Assembly: GCA_937959275.1 (NCBI GenBank)
Contig: CALGLU010000019.1
Coordinates: forward strand, 1-54,918
From: an uncultured Saprospiraceae bacterium
GTDB lineage: Bacteria; Bacteroidota; Bacteroidia; Chitinophagales; Saprospiraceae
Direction of reading: 5' to 3'
Length of the DNA stretch: 54,918 nt
A program made the translations under genes and the position numbers. This document shows, piece after piece, positions 1-10,812 of the stretch. The number at the start of each line of letters is the position of its first letter. Position 1 is the first letter of the stretch. The notes beneath the pieces are model-generated. The model did no database searches. It was not told the DNA's origin and was given only the letters and a program-made list of their open reading frames with translations.

Positions 1-64
1 TCTTAAAATGCTGTCTACAACTTGTCTCGTCAGGGAAATTCTCGATAAATTTTAAGATATTCAT
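1..64 (-). CDS. IS1595-family transposase, N-terminal fragment (runs off window)
   Basis: Reading the minus strand from an ATG at 64 gives 21 codons that begin MNILKFIENFPDE and continue TSCRQHFK before the window edge. This matches the usual start of IS1595/ISXO2-like transposases, which open with a short helix, an FPDE-type motif and a conserved Cys/His pair leading into a zinc ribbon. Only this start is visible, so the catalytic domain cannot be judged. Positions 65-267 may contain one end of the insertion sequence, but I could not define a terminal repeat because the other end lies outside. The family call rests on a short stretch. Confidence 0.65.
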   Translation of the reverse strand, partial: MNILKFIENFPDETSCRQHFK

Positions 65-267
65 TTTGAGTTATTTTAACCCAATATCAAAAGTAGCGTG
101 CAGCTATAATGCACTTAGGTATAATTGCGGGGACTCATATAGGCTTACTTTGCAATTGAGGCGTCATAATGATGTTTTCACCTTAAATAATCGAAATGAC
201 ATCTATTAAACACATATAAGTTAAATGCTTATATGTATATTTGTTAATTAATGCTTAGTTGAGATCT

Positions 268-1761
268 ATGGATTTGCAAACACTTTTACTGGTCATCGGA
301 TCAGTCGCGATAGTGCTTACTCTAATTGTGGGGTTGATTATGAAAGGACATAAGTCCTGGTTGATGACCTTTCTTCAGAATTTTTGTGGGGTATTCTACA
401 TATTTTCTGGTTGGGTGAAGGCCGTTGACCCAATGGGCATGGGCTTTAAGATTGCGGATTATTTCACCGCTTTTGAGTCTGTCTTTTCTGGAACCTGGTT
501 TAACTTTCTGGCACCTTTATTCCCTTGGTTAACTCAATACCAAGTTGGACTCTCCGTATTTGTTATTATTCTTGAGATCGTGTTAGGTATTATGCTGTTG
601 CTTGGTCATCGGACAAAGCTCTTAAGCTGGACTTTTTTACTATTGCTCCTGTTTTTCACAGTTTTGACTGGGTTCACTTATATGACTGGCTTTGTGCCGC
701 CTGATATAAATTTCTTTCAGTTTGGGCAATGGGGTGAATTCAAAGAATCAAACCAGCAGGTTACAGATTGCGGGTGTTTTGGTGATTTTATCAAGCTCAA
801 GCCCAAAGTGTCCTTCTTTAAAGATCTTGCGTTATTGATTCCTGCCTTGTTTTTCATTTTTAAGCATAAAGGCATGCATCAGCTCTTTTCTAAGCGAATA
901 CGGGACGTACTTGTTATTTGCTCTATTATTGGCCTGCTCGTCTATTGCATCAGCAATTTTGTCTGGGATATCCCACATGCAGATTTTAGACCATTTAAGA
1001 AAGGTACCGATGTCAGAGCTCAAAAGGCAATCGAAATGCAAGCAGCTGCAGATGTGGACATCATTGGCTGGGAATTTACCAATTCGAATACGCAAGAAGT
1101 AGCTAAGATCATGAATCCAGATTATATGGCGATCTACAAGGACTATCCAAAAGCAGATGGTTGGGTCGTCGATCAGATCAAGTCAAAACCTACTCTTGAG
1201 CCAACTAAGATTAGTGATTTTGAATTTGTGTCCACTGATGGCTATGACCAGACAGAAAGCTTGTTAGATGATCCTGGTGTGACAGTCATGATCGTTAGCT
1301 ATAAACTCTATGGTAATGGCACTGAGCAGAAGAATGGGACATATATGGATACCCTTGGCATCAGCTACGATACGATACAAGTTGAAAATCAAGTGACACC
1401 AACTATCGTGATGAACTACGATACGATTATTCAAAAGACGTACACATATACAGATTACAAGTGGGAAGCAGATTGGGCAGATAGATACAGCTCAGTGATC
1501 AAACCCTTTACGGATAAAGCAGCAGCAGATGGTGATAGAGTTTTTGCAGTCGTGGGTGGAGCAGGAGAAGAGCAATTGGAAGACTTAAAGGATGAGTTAG
1601 ATCTTGGTTTTGATATTTACACTGCTGATGACATTTTATTAAAGACCATCGTGCGGTCAAATCCAGGTGTTGTCTTGTGGAAAGATGGAAAAATATTAAG
1701 TAAATGGCACTATAAAAAGTTGCCAAAATATGAGGAAGTTAAAAGTGAATTTCTTCAATAA
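268..1761 (+). CDS. DoxX-like membrane protein, BT_3928 type
   Basis: An integral membrane protein of about 497 residues with a DoxX/MauE-like N-terminal half and a soluble C-terminal half. The first 230 residues contain about six hydrophobic segments; after the fourth comes a Cys-rich DCGCFGDF motif typical of this Bacteroidota family. The region from about residue 260 onward is hydrophilic and ends in a thioredoxin-like fold segment (GVVLWKDGKILSKWHYKKLP). Such proteins are thought to act in membrane redox chemistry, but no reaction is established. An in-frame TTG lies at 259; I prefer the ATG at 268 because it opens directly into the first membrane segment. It stands alone, 189 bp upstream of nusB. 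Confidence 0.8.
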   Translation: MDLQTLLLVIGSVAIVLTLIVGLIMKGHKSWLMTFLQNFCGVFYIFSGWVKAVDPMGMGFKIADYFTAFESVFSGTWFNFLAPLFPWLTQYQVGLSVFVIILEIVLGIMLLLGHRTKLLSWTFLLLLLFFTVLTGFTYMTGFVPPDINFFQFGQWGEFKESNQQVTDCGCFGDFIKLKPKVSFFKDLALLIPALFFIFKHKGMHQLFSKRIRDVLVICSIIGLLVYCISNFVWDIPHADFRPFKKGTDVRAQKAIEMQAAADVDIIGWEFTNSNTQEVAKIMNPDYMAIYKDYPKADGWVVDQIKSKPTLEPTKISDFEFVSTDGYDQTESLLDDPGVTVMIVSYKLYGNGTEQKNGTYMDTLGISYDTIQVENQVTPTIVMNYDTIIQKTYTYTDYKWEADWADRYSSVIKPFTDKAAADGDRVFAVVGGAGEEQLEDLKDELDLGFDIYTADDILLKTIVRSNPGVVLWKDGKILSKWHYKKLPKYEEVKSEFLQ

Positions 1762-1950
1762 AATCTGTGGGTGGTTCAATTTTAATGGTCAATTGGATAT
1801 AGGATATTTCGTCTTTTCAGGAGAAGAACAAAATATCTTATCATGAGCTTTGAATTATTCTTATATTTCATAAATAACTAATCGTAAAGAATGGTAAGTC
1901 TATAAACAATTGCTTTCTTTGCATCATTATAATTATAAATACATAAAAGT

Positions 1951-2886
1951 ATGTTAAGTAGAAGGGGAGTCCGCATAAAAGTCATGCAAGTACTCTACTC
2001 TTTAAATAGAGATCAAGCGTTTACATTTAAGGAAGCTAAGAAGAGATATTGGTCTTCAATAGAAGAAGCATATTGCCTATATCTTTTTAATCTGTACAAT
2101 ATGATTCAGATTGCTGAACAAGCTAAAGCTGACGAAAAGAAAAGAAAGTCCAAGCATTTACCATCTGATGCAGATAAAACATTCAGCACCAAGCTGTATG
2201 ATAATGACCTTATACAATCTTTAGTAGAGAACAAAAAACTACAACAGCAATTTGATCAATATAATTTTACGGAACTAGTCAATCCTGATTACATTAAAAA
2301 GATCTATCAAGAGTTTAGTGAGAATGAAGCCTACATTGAATATTTAGCAAAAGCTACAGTTAAAGAAGATCATCTTGAAATCTTATTAGAGCTGTTTAGG
2401 GTGTGTCGTAAACATGAGTTTTATGTCGAACAAATGGATGATAATTTCACCAATTGGTTAGATGATAAATCTGTTGTCATCGGGACAGTCAAAAAGACAC
2501 TCAAGGCTTTGCCATCTCCAGAAGCTCTATTTTTTAAGCAGTATTATCCAGATGATGAAACTTGCAAGGAATTTGGATTTGATTTACTAGAGAAAAGTGA
2601 GGAGAATGATGAAGCATTGTTGGAAGTGATCAAACCTGCTCTGAAAAACTGGGATCACGAAAGATTAGCTGTCATTGATATGATCTTACTTAAAATGGCA
2701 CTTGTCGAATTTAAATATTGTAAATCCATTCCTACTAAAGTGACTCTTAATGAATATGTAGAGGTGTCCAAGATGTATAGTACACCAAAGAGTAAGGATT
2801 TTATCAATGGAATACTTGACAAACTTCTAAAAGATCTTGAAGAGCAAGGAGAGATTAATAAAGAAGGAAGAGGATTGATTAACTAA
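1951..2886 (+). CDS. nusB: Transcription antitermination factor NusB
   Basis: NusB binds boxA RNA together with NusE (S10) and supports antitermination of rRNA operons. The protein is 311 residues, about twice the length of E. coli NusB, which is normal for Bacteroidota: an N-terminal helical extension (from [20 protein letters not shown]) precedes the canonical helical domain at about residues 215-300. The terminal part carries the family signatures, including [18 protein letters not shown] and [15 protein letters not shown], followed by FINGILDKL. guaA begins 8 bp after the stop, suggesting co-transcription. Confidence 0.93.
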   Translation: MLSRRGVRIKVMQVLYSLNRDQAFTFKEAKKRYWSSIEEAYCLYLFNLYNMIQIAEQAKADEKKRKSKHLPSDADKTFSTKLYDNDLIQSLVENKKLQQQFDQYNFTELVNPDYIKKIYQEFSENEAYIEYLAKATVKEDHLEILLELFRVCRKHEFYVEQMDDNFTNWLDDKSVVIGTVKKTLKALPSPEALFFKQYYPDDETCKEFGFDLLEKSEENDEALLEVIKPALKNWDHERLAVIDMILLKMALVEFKYCKSIPTKVTLNEYVEVSKMYSTPKSKDFINGILDKLLKDLEEQGEINKEGRGLIN

Positions 2887-2894
2887 ATCTGTTC

Positions 2895-4436
2895 ATGGCA
2901 AAAAAGCTTATCATTATTGATTTTGGTTCTCAATACACTCAGTTGATAGCCAGGCGAGTGAGAGAACTTCAAATCTATTGTGAAATTCATCCCTGCAATA
3001 ATCCACCAACATTTGACGATTCTGTTTCGGCAGTAATTTTGTCTGGCAGTCCCTATTCAGTCAACGATGAAAATGCTTTGCAGTTTGATTTGGATACTGT
3101 TATTAATACATATCCAGTGCTCGGTATTTGTTACGGTGCTCAATACATCTCCTCAAAGCTAGGTGGTAGAGTAGAAAGCTCCAATAAGCGAGAGTACGGC
3201 AAAGCAACACTTCAACTTCAATCACCTAATGATCTCTTTTTTAAGGAGATGTCTACTGATTCGCAGATATGGATGTCTCATGGAGATACCATTCTATCTG
3301 TTCCCGAAGGCTTTGAGATTGTAGCGCAAACGGATTCCATCCCGATAGCTGCCTTTAAGTCAAAACCTGGTACCTATCAAAAGGACGTCTATTGTATCCA
3401 GTTTCACCCAGAAGTCAGTCATAGCTTAGAGGGTAAAGTTTTATTTAAAAACTTTCTTGTTGATATTGCAGGATGCGAGCAAGATTGGACAGCAGAGCAT
3501 TTTATCAATACATCGATTGCAGATTTAAAAACTAAAATTGGAACAGACAGAGTCGTCATGGGCTTATCTGGCGGCGTAGATTCAACGGTAGCAGCGACAC
3601 TCTTGCACAGAGCGATAGGTGATCAGCTGGTATGTATTTTTGTAGATAACGGCCTGCTACGTAAAAATGAGTTCACCGAAGTGCTTGATAGTTATCAAGG
3701 CATGGGTTTGAATATCATTGGTGTGAATGCAGTTGATGATTTCTTGAATGAACTAGACGGGGTGAGTGATCCTGAGAAGAAGCGAAAAATCATTGGTAGA
3801 GTATTTATAGAGGTGTTTGAACGAGAAGCCAATAAACTAGAAAATATAAAGTGGTTAGGGCAGGGGACTATATACCCAGATGTCATAGAGTCGGTGTCCG
3901 TCCATGGGCCATCAGCTACTATTAAATCTCATCATAATGTTGGCGGTTTGCCAGAGCGCTTAGCACTTGGGATAGTAGAACCATTACGGACGTTGTTTAA
4001 AGATGAGGTCCGTGTAATTGGTACAGAGTTAGGCATTTCAAAAGATATCATTGGCAGACATCCATTCCCAGGGCCAGGCTTATCTATACGTATCTTAGGC
4101 CCGATATCGAGAGAGAAAATCAAACTTTGTCAAGAAGCAGATGCGATATACATTAATAGGTTGAAGGCAGATGGCTTATACGATAAAGTTTGGCAGGCTG
4201 GCGCAATACTCCTTCCAGTCCAATCTGTAGGCGTTATGGGAGATGAGAGAACTTATGAATACACTCTTGCGTTAAGATGTGTGAATTCAGTTGATGGTAT
4301 GACTGCAGATTGGAGCAAATTGCCACACGAATTTTTAGAGGCAGTTTCCACTGAGATTATTAACCATGTCAAAGGAATTAACAGAGTTGTCTATGATATT
4401 AGCACCAAACCACCCGCTACAATTGAATGGGAATAA
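2895..4436 (+). CDS. guaA: GMP synthase (glutamine-hydrolysing)
   Basis: Converts XMP to GMP with ATP and glutamine. The 513-residue protein has the expected two-part structure. The class I amidotransferase domain has its nucleophile at C79 (GICYGAQ) and the His/Glu pair at H171 and E173 (FHPEVSHS). The ATP pyrophosphatase domain has the P-loop SGGVDST at 225-231, followed by the dimerisation domain ending in KPPATIEWE. All catalytic residues are present. It lies tightly between nusB and a lipoprotein gene whose start overlaps its 3-prime end. Confidence 0.97.
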   Translation: MAKKLIIIDFGSQYTQLIARRVRELQIYCEIHPCNNPPTFDDSVSAVILSGSPYSVNDENALQFDLDTVINTYPVLGICYGAQYISSKLGGRVESSNKREYGKATLQLQSPNDLFFKEMSTDSQIWMSHGDTILSVPEGFEIVAQTDSIPIAAFKSKPGTYQKDVYCIQFHPEVSHSLEGKVLFKNFLVDIAGCEQDWTAEHFINTSIADLKTKIGTDRVVMGLSGGVDSTVAATLLHRAIGDQLVCIFVDNGLLRKNEFTEVLDSYQGMGLNIIGVNAVDDFLNELDGVSDPEKKRKIIGRVFIEVFEREANKLENIKWLGQGTIYPDVIESVSVHGPSATIKSHHNVGGLPERLALGIVEPLRTLFKDEVRVIGTELGISKDIIGRHPFPGPGLSIRILGPISREKIKLCQEADAIYINRLKADGLYDKVWQAGAILLPVQSVGVMGDERTYEYTLALRCVNSVDGMTADWSKLPHEFLEAVSTEIINHVKGINRVVYDISTKPPATIEWE

Positions 4437-5817
4437 GATTGGCTTAGTCATCTTCATTCTAAGTCTTATACTGATGCAGTCTTGTAGTACAACTAAATCT
4501 GTCTATAAGCCATCAGACACAACTCCAGTCGAGCCAGTAGAGGATGTTGTCGCAGTTACTAAAATTGATACAGTCGAATGGGATGTCGTATCCGAAGAAG
4601 AGATGCCGCCTATGACAAGTGATGACAGTTTTACTCAAGAATATGATAAGAAAGCTGTTTATAATATTGCCATGATGTTGCCCATAGAGGCACAAAAGCC
4701 AGATGCAAGCACAAGAGCAGTTACAGATAATACAACAACGAATAGATTTGTCAGCTTCTATGCAGGAGCACTCATGGCCTTAACCGATCTCGAGCGAGAA
4801 GGTGTCAATCTGAGTGTAGATGTCTATGATACACAACGCAATGCAGATAAAGTTGACAGAGAATTGAATTCGATTGACTTTAAAAATATGGATGCCATTA
4901 TTGGTCCTTATGCCAGTACAAGAAATAAGCAAGGCTTAATTAATACCGCTGAATTTGGTAAGGCTAATGAAATAACAGTTATTTCGCCGTGGTATGCAAG
5001 TTCATCTTTAGCGAAGGAAAATCCATATTACGTACAGCTCAGGCCAAATCTTGAGGATCATTATCGGCGGATGCTAGAACATGCCAAAGAAAACTTTTCA
5101 GATAGCCAAATCATACTATTGGGCAGGACACAATCTGATAGTAAAAAAGCTCGATCAGATAAAAACCGGATAAAATATATCCAACAGATTCACAAAGAGC
5201 TGTCTGGCAGTGCTGGGACTAGAGATCTTAGAGTCTTTGATGCACATCCAGATTCTTTATTAGTAGGCGAGATTGCCTTTGATAGTCTCTTTATAGAGCC
5301 TGGTGAAAAGGCTGTGATTATTCCATATTATACCTCATCTGATGAATCCTTTGTGTACAATAGTCTCAGGCGAATAAATGGAGAAAAGTCACTCGATCCA
5401 GTTCACGTCTATACGATGCCCTTGGCTTTAGAAGCGGAGCAAATAGACTTTAATTTGTATCGTAACTTGAATATGAAAATAGTCCGTTCAAAATATGTTG
5501 ATAGAACAGATGCGACGATAAGAAAATTTGAAAATGAATACTATAATCAATTTGGAGCCATACCAAACAACGATGCGTATCATGGCTATGATGTCATGTA
5601 TTTTGTCGGTAGTAACCTTAAAGAATACGGTCGCAATTTTCAATTTTTTGTCGACGAGACGCAAGAGTATTTACAGTCTTCATTTCGATTAGAAAAAGTA
5701 CCTCTCAAAGACGCAGAAGGTAGTATCGATGATCGAATGGCAAAATTTAATTATTTTGTCAATAAACATTTAGATATCATTGAGTTCCAGGGAGAATCCT
5801 TTAGCCGATCAGAATAA
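4393..5817 (+). CDS. PBP1-fold (ABC substrate-binding-like) lipoprotein
   Basis: A predicted lipoprotein with a type 1 periplasmic-binding fold. A hydrophobic stretch [15 protein letters not shown] ends in a lipobox, followed by an acidic linker and then a domain starting [11 protein letters not shown], with [18 protein letters not shown] and DAIIGPYAS segments typical of Leu/Ile/Val-binding-like proteins. Bacteroidota homologues often sit next to guaA, and some carry a LysM domain; none is seen here. The start is uncertain: ATG 4366 and ATG 4393 both overlap guaA, and TTG 4423 would give the most typical short signal peptide. No partner permease is nearby, so a sensing or cell-wall role is as likely as transport. 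Confidence 0.75.
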   Translation: MILAPNHPLQLNGNKIGLVIFILSLILMQSCSTTKSVYKPSDTTPVEPVEDVVAVTKIDTVEWDVVSEEEMPPMTSDDSFTQEYDKKAVYNIAMMLPIEAQKPDASTRAVTDNTTTNRFVSFYAGALMALTDLEREGVNLSVDVYDTQRNADKVDRELNSIDFKNMDAIIGPYASTRNKQGLINTAEFGKANEITVISPWYASSSLAKENPYYVQLRPNLEDHYRRMLEHAKENFSDSQIILLGRTQSDSKKARSDKNRIKYIQQIHKELSGSAGTRDLRVFDAHPDSLLVGEIAFDSLFIEPGEKAVIIPYYTSSDESFVYNSLRRINGEKSLDPVHVYTMPLALEAEQIDFNLYRNLNMKIVRSKYVDRTDATIRKFENEYYNQFGAIPNNDAYHGYDVMYFVGSNLKEYGRNFQFFVDETQEYLQSSFRLEKVPLKDAEGSIDDRMAKFNYFVNKHLDIIEFQGESFSRSE

Positions 5818-5845
5818 ACTTGCATCCAGCCAATTGACTGATGGA

Positions 5846-6439
5846 ATGACCGTGAGGCGCGAACAACGCATCCGAGAAATGGCGTCCATGCGTCAGCAAG
5901 ACATCATTGTCGTTTTAGAAAATGTACATGACCCCCATAATATTGGTGCTGTCTTGAGGTCTTGTGATTCTGTTGGTGTCACCGAAGTGATTGCGCTGTA
6001 TACAGAGGACTTCCTCACACAAGAAACACTTGATCTTGCAGTGCGCAGTAAAACATCTTCTGGGGCCTATCGGTGGGTAAAAACAAGGTTGATCACAGAC
6101 GTCAATGAATGCATCACATATCTGCGGAGTAAAAACCTACGCTTACTAGGCACTCATCTCCATGTGGAATCCAAAAGTATTTACGAGACTAACTTGACAG
6201 AAGGCGTAGCCATTTTCTTTGGAAATGAGAAAGTGGGTTTGACAGAACAAGTGTTAGAGCAGCTGGATGGAAATGTATATATACCACAAGTGGGCATGGT
6301 GAAGAGCCTGAATATAAGTGTGGCCTGTGCAGTATTTCTTTATGAATTATATCGGCAGCGAGAGCAGAAAGGCATGTACCAAAATACTGAACTTGATCCA
6401 GAACTTTACAACAGCTATTTGCTGAATCATAAGTTGTAA
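5846..6439 (+). CDS. trmH: TrmH-family RNA 2'-O-methyltransferase (SpoU)
   Basis: A SPOUT-class, SAM-dependent ribose methylase, probably forming Gm18 in tRNA. Motif 1 is ENVHDPHNIGAVLRSCD, motif 2 is FFGNEKVGLTEQVLE, and motif 3 is LNISVACAVFLYEL, together forming the trefoil-knot SAM site. A TTG at 5780 opens a longer frame overlapping the previous gene. I chose the ATG at 5846 because MTVRREQRIREM aligns directly with the normal N-terminus of TrmH (short helix before the ENVH motif). The resulting protein has 197 residues. The tRNA target is inferred from length and motif similarity; a 23S rRNA target cannot be excluded. Confidence 0.85.
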   Translation: MTVRREQRIREMASMRQQDIIVVLENVHDPHNIGAVLRSCDSVGVTEVIALYTEDFLTQETLDLAVRSKTSSGAYRWVKTRLITDVNECITYLRSKNLRLLGTHLHVESKSIYETNLTEGVAIFFGNEKVGLTEQVLEQLDGNVYIPQVGMVKSLNISVACAVFLYELYRQREQKGMYQNTELDPELYNSYLLNHKL

Positions 6440-6483
6440 AGATCAGTGTGCTTGATTACAATAACATTCAATTCTGTTTTCTT

Positions 6484-7365
6484 TTAATTCCCAATCAAAA
6501 CCGAACCACTCGCAGAATTAATGAAACCAGAAACAGCTCCATTACCACTAGAGCCTATGATTGAGTCATTTCGTCGAGCTGCTCCTAGGCTTCCATTGTT
6601 TAGATTTATTTGTAGCCCATCAAGTCTGACTAAACCATTTACATCTAGCGTATATTGAGAAGCAGTAAGGGAGTAATTTCCACTTACAATATGACTTGAG
6701 TTTAATAAGGTATTAGTGGACAAATTGAATGTTTGGAGGTCATAAGAATTCGTTTGTAGGTTCAGTCCAATGTCTGAGGTTAAATTGATGTCGTCTTCAG
6801 CAGATTGTGTAATGTCAGACCCTGCAGTTAAATCAATGTCAGAAAGGGCAGTCATCGATATATTATTGGCAGACATACTGATATCACCTTGCGCATTAAT
6901 AACAAGGTTTTTAGCTGCATCTATGCTGATGTTTCCATTTTCGTCGATGGTGACAAGAGCGCCGGCTGTTTTGATGGTGATTGTACCTGCGGTTGACTCT
7001 ATTACCGTATTACCTGAGCCAATCTGGTTGAGCTTACCTTCAATAGTAACATCACCTCTGACATCAAGCGCAGCTAAAGGTGACGAGGTGCCAATACCAA
7101 TAAAGCCGGATCTGTCAACGGTCATTCGCCGCGTGTTGTTCGTCCAAAAACTCAGGTCGTGAAATGTATTCATTCTTAGCCAGCCATCATTGCTTTGATT
7201 GAAGCCTAAGATCATTTCTTTGTAGCTGGGTGAATTAGTGTCGGCATCGTTTAATTCAATGACTGCATCTCCGTTCCCATTCATGTCAGTGACCGTGACT
7301 TCTCGTTGTGAGATTAGAATGGTAGTTAAGATTAGAAAAGTAAAGGTGCAAATAGAATTCTTCAT
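6484..7365 (-). CDS. Secreted structural protein with fibre-like repeats
   Basis: I do not recognise a catalytic domain. The 293-residue protein has a signal peptide (MKNSICTFTFLILTTILIS). It then has a segment common in Bacteroidota tail-fibre-like secreted proteins: a GWLRMNTFHDLSFWTNNTRRMTVD stretch (written here in part) and the GIGTSSPLAALDVRG motif. After this come short beta-strand repeats (IDENGNISIDAAKNLVINAQGDISM, LTAGSDITQSAEDDINLTS) that suggest a beta-helix. No C-terminal S74 chaperone or sorting domain is visible; it ends in VLIGN. It stands alone, convergent with trmH. Confidence 0.6.
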   Translation of the reverse strand: MKNSICTFTFLILTTILISQREVTVTDMNGNGDAVIELNDADTNSPSYKEMILGFNQSNDGWLRMNTFHDLSFWTNNTRRMTVDRSGFIGIGTSSPLAALDVRGDVTIEGKLNQIGSGNTVIESTAGTITIKTAGALVTIDENGNISIDAAKNLVINAQGDISMSANNISMTALSDIDLTAGSDITQSAEDDINLTSDIGLNLQTNSYDLQTFNLSTNTLLNSSHIVSGNYSLTASQYTLDVNGLVRLDGLQINLNNGSLGAARRNDSIIGSSGNGAVSGFINSASGSVLIGN

Positions 7366-7409
7366 TAGGATTTATTTTATTTAGTAAAATACGGATTCGC
7401 AGTGGTTTT

Positions 7410-7632
7410 AACCCAATGTCGTTTAGTTAGTGGCATATGAATTAATTTAATAACACAGGTTAATCTATTGAAACATTAATTTGTCAAGATTTTTACAAAA
7501 AATCCTCAGCCAAAGGCTGACAGGCAGCCAAATTAGCCTCTTTTCATACAATAATGCACGGTACTTTGTGCCGTGCAACCAATATTTGACACCTATGGTG
7601 TCATGATATCCTTAACTAAATGACATTGGGTT
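7410..7632. mobile_element. MITE-like element, copy 1 (223 bp)
   Basis: Bounded by imperfect terminal inverted repeats: AACCCAATGTCGTTTAGTTA at the left and its complement with one mismatch at the right. Inside lie three perfect or near-perfect hairpins: CAGCCAAAGGCTG, GCACGGTACTTTGTGCCGTGC and GACACCTATGGTGTC. A second copy in opposite orientation lies at 35526-35745 and differs from this one at only about two internal bases. There is no ORF, so it would need a transposase in trans. The flanking TTTTAACCC sequence makes the target duplication hard to define. Confidence 0.75.
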
Positions 7633-7678
7633 TTAACCCAATGTCATTTAGCTGTAGTTGCTTAATATCAACTGGGGT

Positions 7679-8116
7679 TTAATAGTATAAGCCAATTGCA
7701 GCAACGAGATTCATGATCGCAAGAATTATATCTCCTTTAAAGATAAAGTACATTCTATTCCTTAATACAGGCCATAAGGGAGAATTACCTTTTCTTTCTT
7801 TAATTGCCAAAGGAAGATTAAACCAAAATTGACTTCCATGGGCGATAGCCATAACCAGTAGAATTAGAACGGCCAAAGGACTATCAAAGAAAAAGTCATA
7901 GTAGATAAGACACAAAATCGAAAGCACAGCGAAAGCGAAATTCATTCCACCTAAAAACTTAAGCAAATGAGCAAGAATTGGAAAGTAAGGCTCGATTCGA
8001 TCAGGTTTGGACAAAAACATTTTAGCGGCACTATTAGATTTTAATGAAAACAAATGGAATGCAGCCACAAACCAGAGTGTATTTAAAATCAAAACTAGAA
8101 TAATGTAATAATACAT
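7679..8116 (-). CDS. Small integral membrane protein, unknown family
   Basis: A 145-residue protein with four predicted membrane segments (about residues 3-22, 46-66, 75-95 and 125-144). The segment between the third and fourth helices, LPLAIKERKGNSPLWPVLRNRMYF, is basic and probably cytoplasmic. I do not recognise a domain. It lies alone between the MITE copy and a divergent epimerase gene. Nothing in the surroundings suggests a substrate. Confidence 0.6.
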   Translation of the reverse strand: MYYYIILVLILNTLWFVAAFHLFSLKSNSAAKMFLSKPDRIEPYFPILAHLLKFLGGMNFAFAVLSILCLIYYDFFFDSPLAVLILLVMAIAHGSQFWFNLPLAIKERKGNSPLWPVLRNRMYFIFKGDIILAIMNLVAAIGLYY

Positions 8117-8338
8117 GAGTTATTTACTTCCTATTTTTATAGTAATATAGTGCAAAGCTTGAATATACATCATAAAGAAGTAGAGGCACAAGTTGTCTAG
8201 GGTCAGTCTCTTATTATTGGTGGTGCCAAAGCTCAGATTTTGATTTTACTCATTCGCAACTAAGGTGTTAGTACTGATTATTTGTTAATTTACAAATAAG
8301 CGATAATTGTAAATAATAACAATAAACTCTTTATAGGA

Positions 8339-9508
8339 ATGCTGACAGATACGTATAAAAATTTTGCGATCAAGTATAAGGATTGTCTACTGAAAGATAT
8401 CATACCATTTTGGGAGCAGCATTCGATAGATCAAGAATATGGGGGTTACTTTACGAGTCTCGATCGTCAAGGAAACGTGTTTGACACAGATAAATTTATC
8501 TGGTTACAGGCCAGGCAAGTATGGACGTTTTCTATGCTGTACAACAAAGTCAGGCAATATAAGTCATGGCTTGTGATTGCTGAGGTGGGTATAGATTTTT
8601 TAAAAAGAGCAGGCAGGGGAGAATCAGGCAGCTTTTACTTTGCAGTTGATCAGCAAGGGATTCCTTTGATTCATCCATATAATATTTATGCCGATTGTTT
8701 TGCCTGCCTGGCGTTTTATGAATATGCTAAGGCGAGTGGAGATAAGGCTTGTCACGATATTGCAATGAAAACATATCGTCAATTTATTAGCAGGCTGAAT
8801 CATCCAAAAGGCAAGTTTGAAAAATCGACAGGTAATCGGAAGTTAGACTCTTTTGGATTGCCCATGATGACTGCGTATTTGACATTACAATTAGCGGATA
8901 GCTTAAGCGAGGCAGATCTGACAAAGGTACTTGATCGATGCATTCAAAAAATAACGATCCAACATTATGATTCAAGCTTAGGGATCATTCGAGAATTTGC
9001 CACACTAGATGGAGACTATATGGATACGTATGACGGCCGACTGATTAATCCAGGCCATGGCATAGAAGCCATGTGGTTTTTAATGGACATCGCACGATTG
9101 AGGGATGATGACGGATTGTTCGATTGGGCGACAAATGTATGCTTGCAAATTTTGGACTATGGTTGGGATGATGACCACGGAGGCTTGTTTTACTTTATGG
9201 ATGCAAAAGGAGCGCCGCCTCAACAATTAGAATGGGACCAAAAATTATGGTGGCCACATGTAGAAGCCTTGATTGCCTTATCTAAATCGTTTGCTCATAC
9301 ACAACGAGCAGATGTGTGGCAATGGTTTGAAAAGGTCCATCAATACACATGGGACAAATTTCCAGATCCTGAATATGGAGAATGGTTTGGGTACCTCGAT
9401 CGAAGAGGCCAGCCATTGTTGGATTTAAAGGGTGGTAAATGGAAAGGTTGTTATCATCTCCCTAGAGCTCTATTCGAATGTTGGCAAAATTTAGAATCAG
9501 AGGATTGA
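8339..9508 (+). CDS. AGE-family epimerase/isomerase (N-acylglucosamine 2-epimerase type)
   Basis: A member of the (alpha/alpha)6-barrel AGE superfamily, which epimerises at C2 of GlcNAc or ManNAc, cellobiose or mannose. The 389-residue length is typical. Recognisable barrel motifs include FIWLQARQVWTFSMLYN, NPGHGIEAMWFLMDIA, DQKLWWPHVEALIAL and KGCYHLPRALFECW, which supply the conserved Arg, His and Glu residues. The exact substrate cannot be assigned from sequence; nothing in the neighbourhood indicates sialic acid metabolism. The N-terminus starts directly in the domain, so it is likely cytoplasmic. Confidence 0.85.
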   Translation: MLTDTYKNFAIKYKDCLLKDIIPFWEQHSIDQEYGGYFTSLDRQGNVFDTDKFIWLQARQVWTFSMLYNKVRQYKSWLVIAEVGIDFLKRAGRGESGSFYFAVDQQGIPLIHPYNIYADCFACLAFYEYAKASGDKACHDIAMKTYRQFISRLNHPKGKFEKSTGNRKLDSFGLPMMTAYLTLQLADSLSEADLTKVLDRCIQKITIQHYDSSLGIIREFATLDGDYMDTYDGRLINPGHGIEAMWFLMDIARLRDDDGLFDWATNVCLQILDYGWDDDHGGLFYFMDAKGAPPQQLEWDQKLWWPHVEALIALSKSFAHTQRADVWQWFEKVHQYTWDKFPDPEYGEWFGYLDRRGQPLLDLKGGKWKGCYHLPRALFECWQNLESED

Positions 9509-9603
9509 TCTAAGAATAGGCCATGTAACATTACCTTCAAATCCCCAATCATGAATCACTAATTCACCAATCACTAATTCCCCAATCAACGAATCACCAA
9601 GCC

Positions 9604-10812
9604 CTAACTAAAATCTGCCAAAAACGCTTTTATGCGCCTCACCGCTTCTCTCAATGTTTCTTCACTAGCCGCATAAGATATTCTGATACAATCATCATTA
9701 CCAAAGGCGCTACCAGACACGATCCCAACGTGCGCATTATTCAGGATCTCCATTGCAAAACTATCTGCGTCAATAATGGTATCCTTACCATTCGTCTTGC
9801 CAAAGTAATGACTCACATTTGGGAAAATATAGAATGCACCTTGTGGATCATTGACTCTGAATCCAGGAATATCTTGGAGTAAACCAATGATCATATGCTT
9901 TCGCTTTTCAAATTCGTCTCTCATGGCATAGCTCGTTTCGAGACTACTATCCAAAGCGACAGCAGCGGCATATTGGCCAAATGCACTAGCTCCTGAAGTA
10001 AACTGACCTTGTATTTTCGCACACGCAGATGCTATCCATTCTGGCGCAGCCATATAGCCAAGCCTCCATCCTGTCATGGCAAAGCCTTTTGACATGCCAT
10101 TGACTGTTATCGTGCGGTCATACATACCTTCTAAGCCTGCGAAAGAAGTGTGGGGGTCTCCGAAATTAATGTATTCGTAGATTTCGTCCGATACTACAAA
10201 AATATCTTTGTGTCGTCTGAGTACTTCAGCAATAGCCTCTAGCTCTGGTTTGGTATAGACAGATCCTGTAGGATTACATGGTGAGGAAAAGATGATTAAT
10301 TTGGTGTTAGCTGTAATGGCATCTTCCAATTGCTGCGCACTGACTTTAAAGTCATTTTCAATTGGTGCTTTCAAAATAACAGGCTTACCTCCGGCAAATT
10401 TCACGATTTCAATATATGACACCCAGTAAGGAGTAAATATGATGACTTCATCCGTGCTATTACATAAGGCAAGGCAAATATTTGCGATACATTGCTTGGC
10501 GCCGTTAGAAACGACAATTTGCTTCATATTATAATCAAGCCCATTGTCGCGTTTCAATTTATTGATGATCGCTTCTCGGTATTTGACTAATCCTGGTACG
10601 GGCGTGTAGCCAGTAATCCCTTTGTCCAATGCCTCCTTTGCAGCATCTTTAATATGATCAGGTGTGTCAAAATCGGGCTGACCAATACTTAAAGAAATAA
10701 CGTCATGTCCTTGTGCAGTCAGCTCTCGTGCCAAGGCTGACATTTTAAGCGTTGCTGATTCGCCAAGTGACTTGATCTGGTCGGATAAGAAATGTGAATG
10801 ATCTGATGCCAT
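9604..10812 (-). CDS. Class I PLP-dependent aminotransferase (aspartate type)
   Basis: A 402-residue fold-type I aminotransferase of the AspB (1-gamma) type, transferring amino groups between an amino acid such as aspartate and 2-oxoglutarate. Visible features are the SIGQPDFDTP substrate loop, SNGAKQ near residue 103 for phosphate binding, SSPCNPTG, D209 in SDEIYE, the Schiff-base lysine K242 in GMSKGFAMTGWR, and the carboxylate-binding Arg in IRISYAAS near the end. All catalytic residues are intact. The downstream 95 bp contain degenerate repeats of CAATCACTAATTC type. Confidence 0.92.
   Translation of the reverse strand: MASDHSHFLSDQIKSLGESATLKMSALARELTAQGHDVISLSIGQPDFDTPDHIKDAAKEALDKGITGYTPVPGLVKYREAIINKLKRDNGLDYNMKQIVVSNGAKQCIANICLALCNSTDEVIIFTPYWVSYIEIVKFAGGKPVILKAPIENDFKVSAQQLEDAITANTKLIIFSSPCNPTGSVYTKPELEAIAEVLRRHKDIFVVSDEIYEYINFGDPHTSFAGLEGMYDRTITVNGMSKGFAMTGWRLGYMAAPEWIASACAKIQGQFTSGASAFGQYAAAVALDSSLETSYAMRDEFEKRKHMIIGLLQDIPGFRVNDPQGAFYIFPNVSHYFGKTNGKDTIIDADSFAMEILNNAHVGIVSGSAFGNDDCIRISYAASEETLREAVRRIKAFLADFS

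Noticed and set aside
6770-7162. 130-residue plus-strand ORF inside the fibre-like protein gene
   Set aside because: It is antisense to a gene with signal peptide and repeats; its own translation is a low-complexity Ser/Val/Pro mix.
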